A stretch of DNA of 64,000 bases from Alicyclobacillus_A sp963788285 (lineage in GTDB: Bacteria; Bacillota; Bacilli; Alicyclobacillales; Alicyclobacillaceae), in assembly GCA_963788285.1 (NCBI GenBank), contig CAWBGB010000012.1, positions 558,001 through 622,000 of the forward strand. The letters are read 5' to 3'. Below are positions 62,094 to 64,000 of this stretch, piece by piece; position 1 is the stretch's first letter; each line of letters opens with the position of its first letter. Made by a program: the position numbers and the translations under genes. A model generated the notes under the pieces. It did no database searches and was not told the DNA's origin. It saw only the letters and a list, made by a program, of their open reading frames with translations.

Positions 62094-64000
62094 ATGCCAG
62101 CGCAATTCCGAGCACCATTCAACAAAGCAGACATCCGCAACTGGTGCGGCGAGACATCGTACAAGCGGGGACAACATTATTTCGAAGAGGGCCGCGTCCT
62201 GAATGTGGAATACGATCCCGATTTCAACTCCTTCGAGGCATCCGTACGCGGAAGCGGCAGGTCGGTGTATCATGTGTCGGTGCGTGCGGCCGACGACTGG
62301 GTCGAGGCGGAATGTGATTGCCCTGCCTACGATGCCTATTTGGGGTATGACAACTACTGCAAGCACATCGCCGCGACTATGATCGCGATTGTCAAGGGTC
62401 AGGTACACTTTGAGGTGCCCACAGCAGGTGCGTACCCCGGGCTCTCGTTCGCGTCCATGCGATCCCCGCAGGAATCGACATCGGCCTCAGCCACTCAGCC
62501 CCCGGCACCTGCACCGAAGCCCAAGGTGTCCAAGCGTGATCAGCAAATAACCCGCCACTTCCTGAACGTAGTGCAGGCCATCACACGTCCGACCGATCCC
62601 GCCGGACAAGCCGCCACCCTCGCCAGCAACGCGCTGGCCGCGCCAGCAGATCCGGGGCACGCGTATCCGGCGCACGCCACCCAGCCGCCGCGGGAGACGC
62701 TCAGCGTGGCGTTCGTCTGTAACGTGATGGACTTCTATAGTCAGGATCCGTATATCACCCTGGGCATGCGAGTGGGTGTGAAGCGGCTGTACAAGGTGCA
62801 CAGGATCCGCGAGTTCCTGGAGAAAGTACAGGCGCGGCAGCCGCACAAGTTCACCAAAAACTTCACGTATCTCCCGGATGTACACGAATTCTCCGAAACG
62901 GACGCCGAGATCGTGCGGAAGCTGCTGGATCTGTACGAGCTCGAACGCCTGTTCAACAGGCACAGCAATCCATACTCATTCACGAGCACGCCGAACGCCA
63001 ATCGGCCGGACATGTTCATCCCACCGTCCGTCTTTCATGCCTTGCTGCCGAGTCTCAAGCACGCCAATGTGGAGGTGCACGTTGGCGGGGCAGAATATCC
63101 GAAGCTGGTTGTGGTGCGTGATCGGCTGCCAGTTCACTTCCAGGTGACGAAGGACGACTCGGGCGCCTACGTGTTGGACCTGTACGATTTGCGTGGCCTG
63201 ACGGTGTTGAAGGACTATGGCTACGCAGTTTACGAGGGCCAGTTTCACCCGCTCCCGGCGGAACAGCTCGAGTTGCTTGAGGAGGCTGTAAACATCGTCA
63301 AGCACGAACCGGAACAGCGCCTCTTGTTAGAGGACGCCGAACTGCCGACCCTCATGGAACGCGTCATTCCGCAGTTGCAGGAAGTCGCCCAGGTGGCCAT
63401 CGCCGAGGATGCGCTCGCGGAAATAACCTACCTGCCGCTCGAGGCGAAGCTGTACCTCGACGCAGACGGTCCGGCGATCACGATCGACCTCGTTTTCACC
63501 TACGGCGATACGGAGTTCCGGCCGCTCGCAGTCGGCGGGGGTGGCACTGGCACCGGCGCTGCCGTGCCAAATGGCCCGCTCGTCGATGCCGACGGGCGTA
63601 CCATCGTTCGCGATCGCGGCTTGGAGGAACACATCCTGTCGTTGTTCAGCGGGCTCCCGCTGCAACCGCTCGGATCCGCCGGGCCACTACCGTCGCGCCA
63701 GGCCGCCGACCGCCGCCTCGCCCTCGTGGACGACGACGCGATCTACCACTTCCTCTACGAGGTGCTGCCGGTCCTCAATAATCTGGTCGACGTATATGCG
63801 ACGAACGCGGTCGATCCCATCACGGACACGGCCCGCACCCGCCCGCGCACGAGCGTCGATGTGCGCGGCAACCAGCTGCTGGATGTGCAGTTTGATATCG
63901 ACGGTATCGATCCCGCCGAAGTCCATGCCGTCCTCCAGTCGCTCTCCGAGAAGAAGCGGTATCACCGGCTGAAGAACGGCACCTTCGTACGGCTGGAGGC
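62094..64000 (+). CDS. SWIM zinc-finger protein, N-terminal part of an SNF2-type helicase (partial)
   Basis: The frame is open from ATG 62094 to the right edge (635 codons). The SWIM zinc finger (CxC...CxH) reads AECDCPAYDAYLGYDNYCKH near residues 77-96, after NWCGETSYKRGQHYFEEGRV. A proline-rich linker follows, then a large domain (VGVKRLYKVHRIREFLEKV; GYAVYEGQFHPLPAEQLELL) resembling the SNF2-helicase-associated region of Bacillus YwqA-like proteins. The helicase motifs would lie beyond the window. Confidence 0.78.
   Translation, partial: MPAQFRAPFNKADIRNWCGETSYKRGQHYFEEGRVLNVEYDPDFNSFEASVRGSGRSVYHVSVRAADDWVEAECDCPAYDAYLGYDNYCKHIAATMIAIVKGQVHFEVPTAGAYPGLSFASMRSPQESTSASATQPPAPAPKPKVSKRDQQITRHFLNVVQAITRPTDPAGQAATLASNALAAPADPGHAYPAHATQPPRETLSVAFVCNVMDFYSQDPYITLGMRVGVKRLYKVHRIREFLEKVQARQPHKFTKNFTYLPDVHEFSETDAEIVRKLLDLYELERLFNRHSNPYSFTSTPNANRPDMFIPPSVFHALLPSLKHANVEVHVGGAEYPKLVVVRDRLPVHFQVTKDDSGAYVLDLYDLRGLTVLKDYGYAVYEGQFHPLPAEQLELLEEAVNIVKHEPEQRLLLEDAELPTLMERVIPQLQEVAQVAIAEDALAEITYLPLEAKLYLDADGPAITIDLVFTYGDTEFRPLAVGGGGTGTGAAVPNGPLVDADGRTIVRDRGLEEHILSLFSGLPLQPLGSAGPLPSRQAADRRLALVDDDAIYHFLYEVLPVLNNLVDVYATNAVDPITDTARTRPRTSVDVRGNQLLDVQFDIDGIDPAEVHAVLQSLSEKKRYHRLKNGTFVRLE

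Noticed and set aside
62487..63965. Long minus-strand frames opposite the SWIM/SNF2-type gene
   Set aside because: They are antisense shadows of high-GC coding sequence; the plus-strand frame has the SWIM motif and stays open throughout.
1..64000. CRISPR arrays, tRNA or rRNA genes, complete prophage
   Set aside because: No regularly spaced direct repeats, no cloverleaf or rRNA sequence and no phage structural genes were recognised on either strand.

Overview
The window looks like a chromosomal segment of an aerobic, spore-forming-type Bacillota, most like Alicyclobacillaceae or relatives (inference from gene content). Evidence: strong GGAGG ribosome sites with frequent GTG/TTG starts, an S-box (SAM-I) riboswitch, a lutABC lactate locus, a menaquinone-type frdCAB, and a form I aerobic CO dehydrogenase cluster. 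Base composition is about half GC by eye. There is no rRNA, tRNA, CRISPR array or intact prophage.

Layout. 1-5.3 kb: partial LysR regulator divergent from purA, a DJ-1/PfpI protein, a nested palindromic repeat and an NCS1 permease. 5.3-22.7 kb: a molybdenum hydroxylase region. It holds coxM-coxS-coxL with accessory genes (XdhC-YHS, coxG, MoxR/coxD, VWA/coxE), a second XdhC on the opposite strand, a moaA-moaD-moaE plus nucleotidyltransferase operon ending in a methyltransferase, a divergent GAF kinase/NarL-type regulator pair, and an oxyanion (molybdate/tungstate-like) binding lipoprotein plus permease lacking an ATPase. CoxL carries the form I signature AYRCSFR, but its frame is broken twice. 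22.7-33.2 kb: a GGDEF-like histidine kinase, an SsuB remnant, coaA, a DCC protein, a GlcD-type oxidase, then hom (behind the riboswitch) divergent from thrC-thrB. 33.2-38.1 kb: a carboxylate symporter with its DUF3311 partner, intact lutC, and decayed lutB and lutA. 38-50.7 kb: small stress, redox and envelope genes (AKR, catalytically dead NlpC/P60 protein, thioredoxin, CDP-alcohol transferase, ApbE cluster, SPW protein, MsrA, ADP-ribosylglycohydrolase). 50.8-55.3 kb: a SpeD-like/SET pair and frdCAB. 55.3-61.6 kb: a graveyard of hpaC, hpaB, kynB, a WXG-type polymorphic toxin and an IS4 transposase, with an intact M50 protease and a HesB-like protein between them. 61.7-64 kb: a SEC-C protein and the start of a SWIM/SNF2-type protein.

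How it fits together. CO oxidation needs Mo-pterin cofactor, cytidylylated by MobA/MocA-like enzymes and inserted with XdhC-type and CoxD/E-type factors; most of this machinery is present here. Fumarate reductase, lactate and glycolate oxidation and aspartate-family amino-acid synthesis form the metabolic background.

Two cross-cutting patterns stand out. First, a dispersed palindromic intergenic repeat (GCGATTTGCAAAAT / GTTCAGCAC arms) occurs at four places. Second, many genes carry single-base indels, often at G/C runs, alongside nonsense changes in lutA, lutB, hpaC and hpaB. The nonsense changes point to real decay; some indels could be sequencing errors. All functional calls rest on reading motifs by eye, with no database search.
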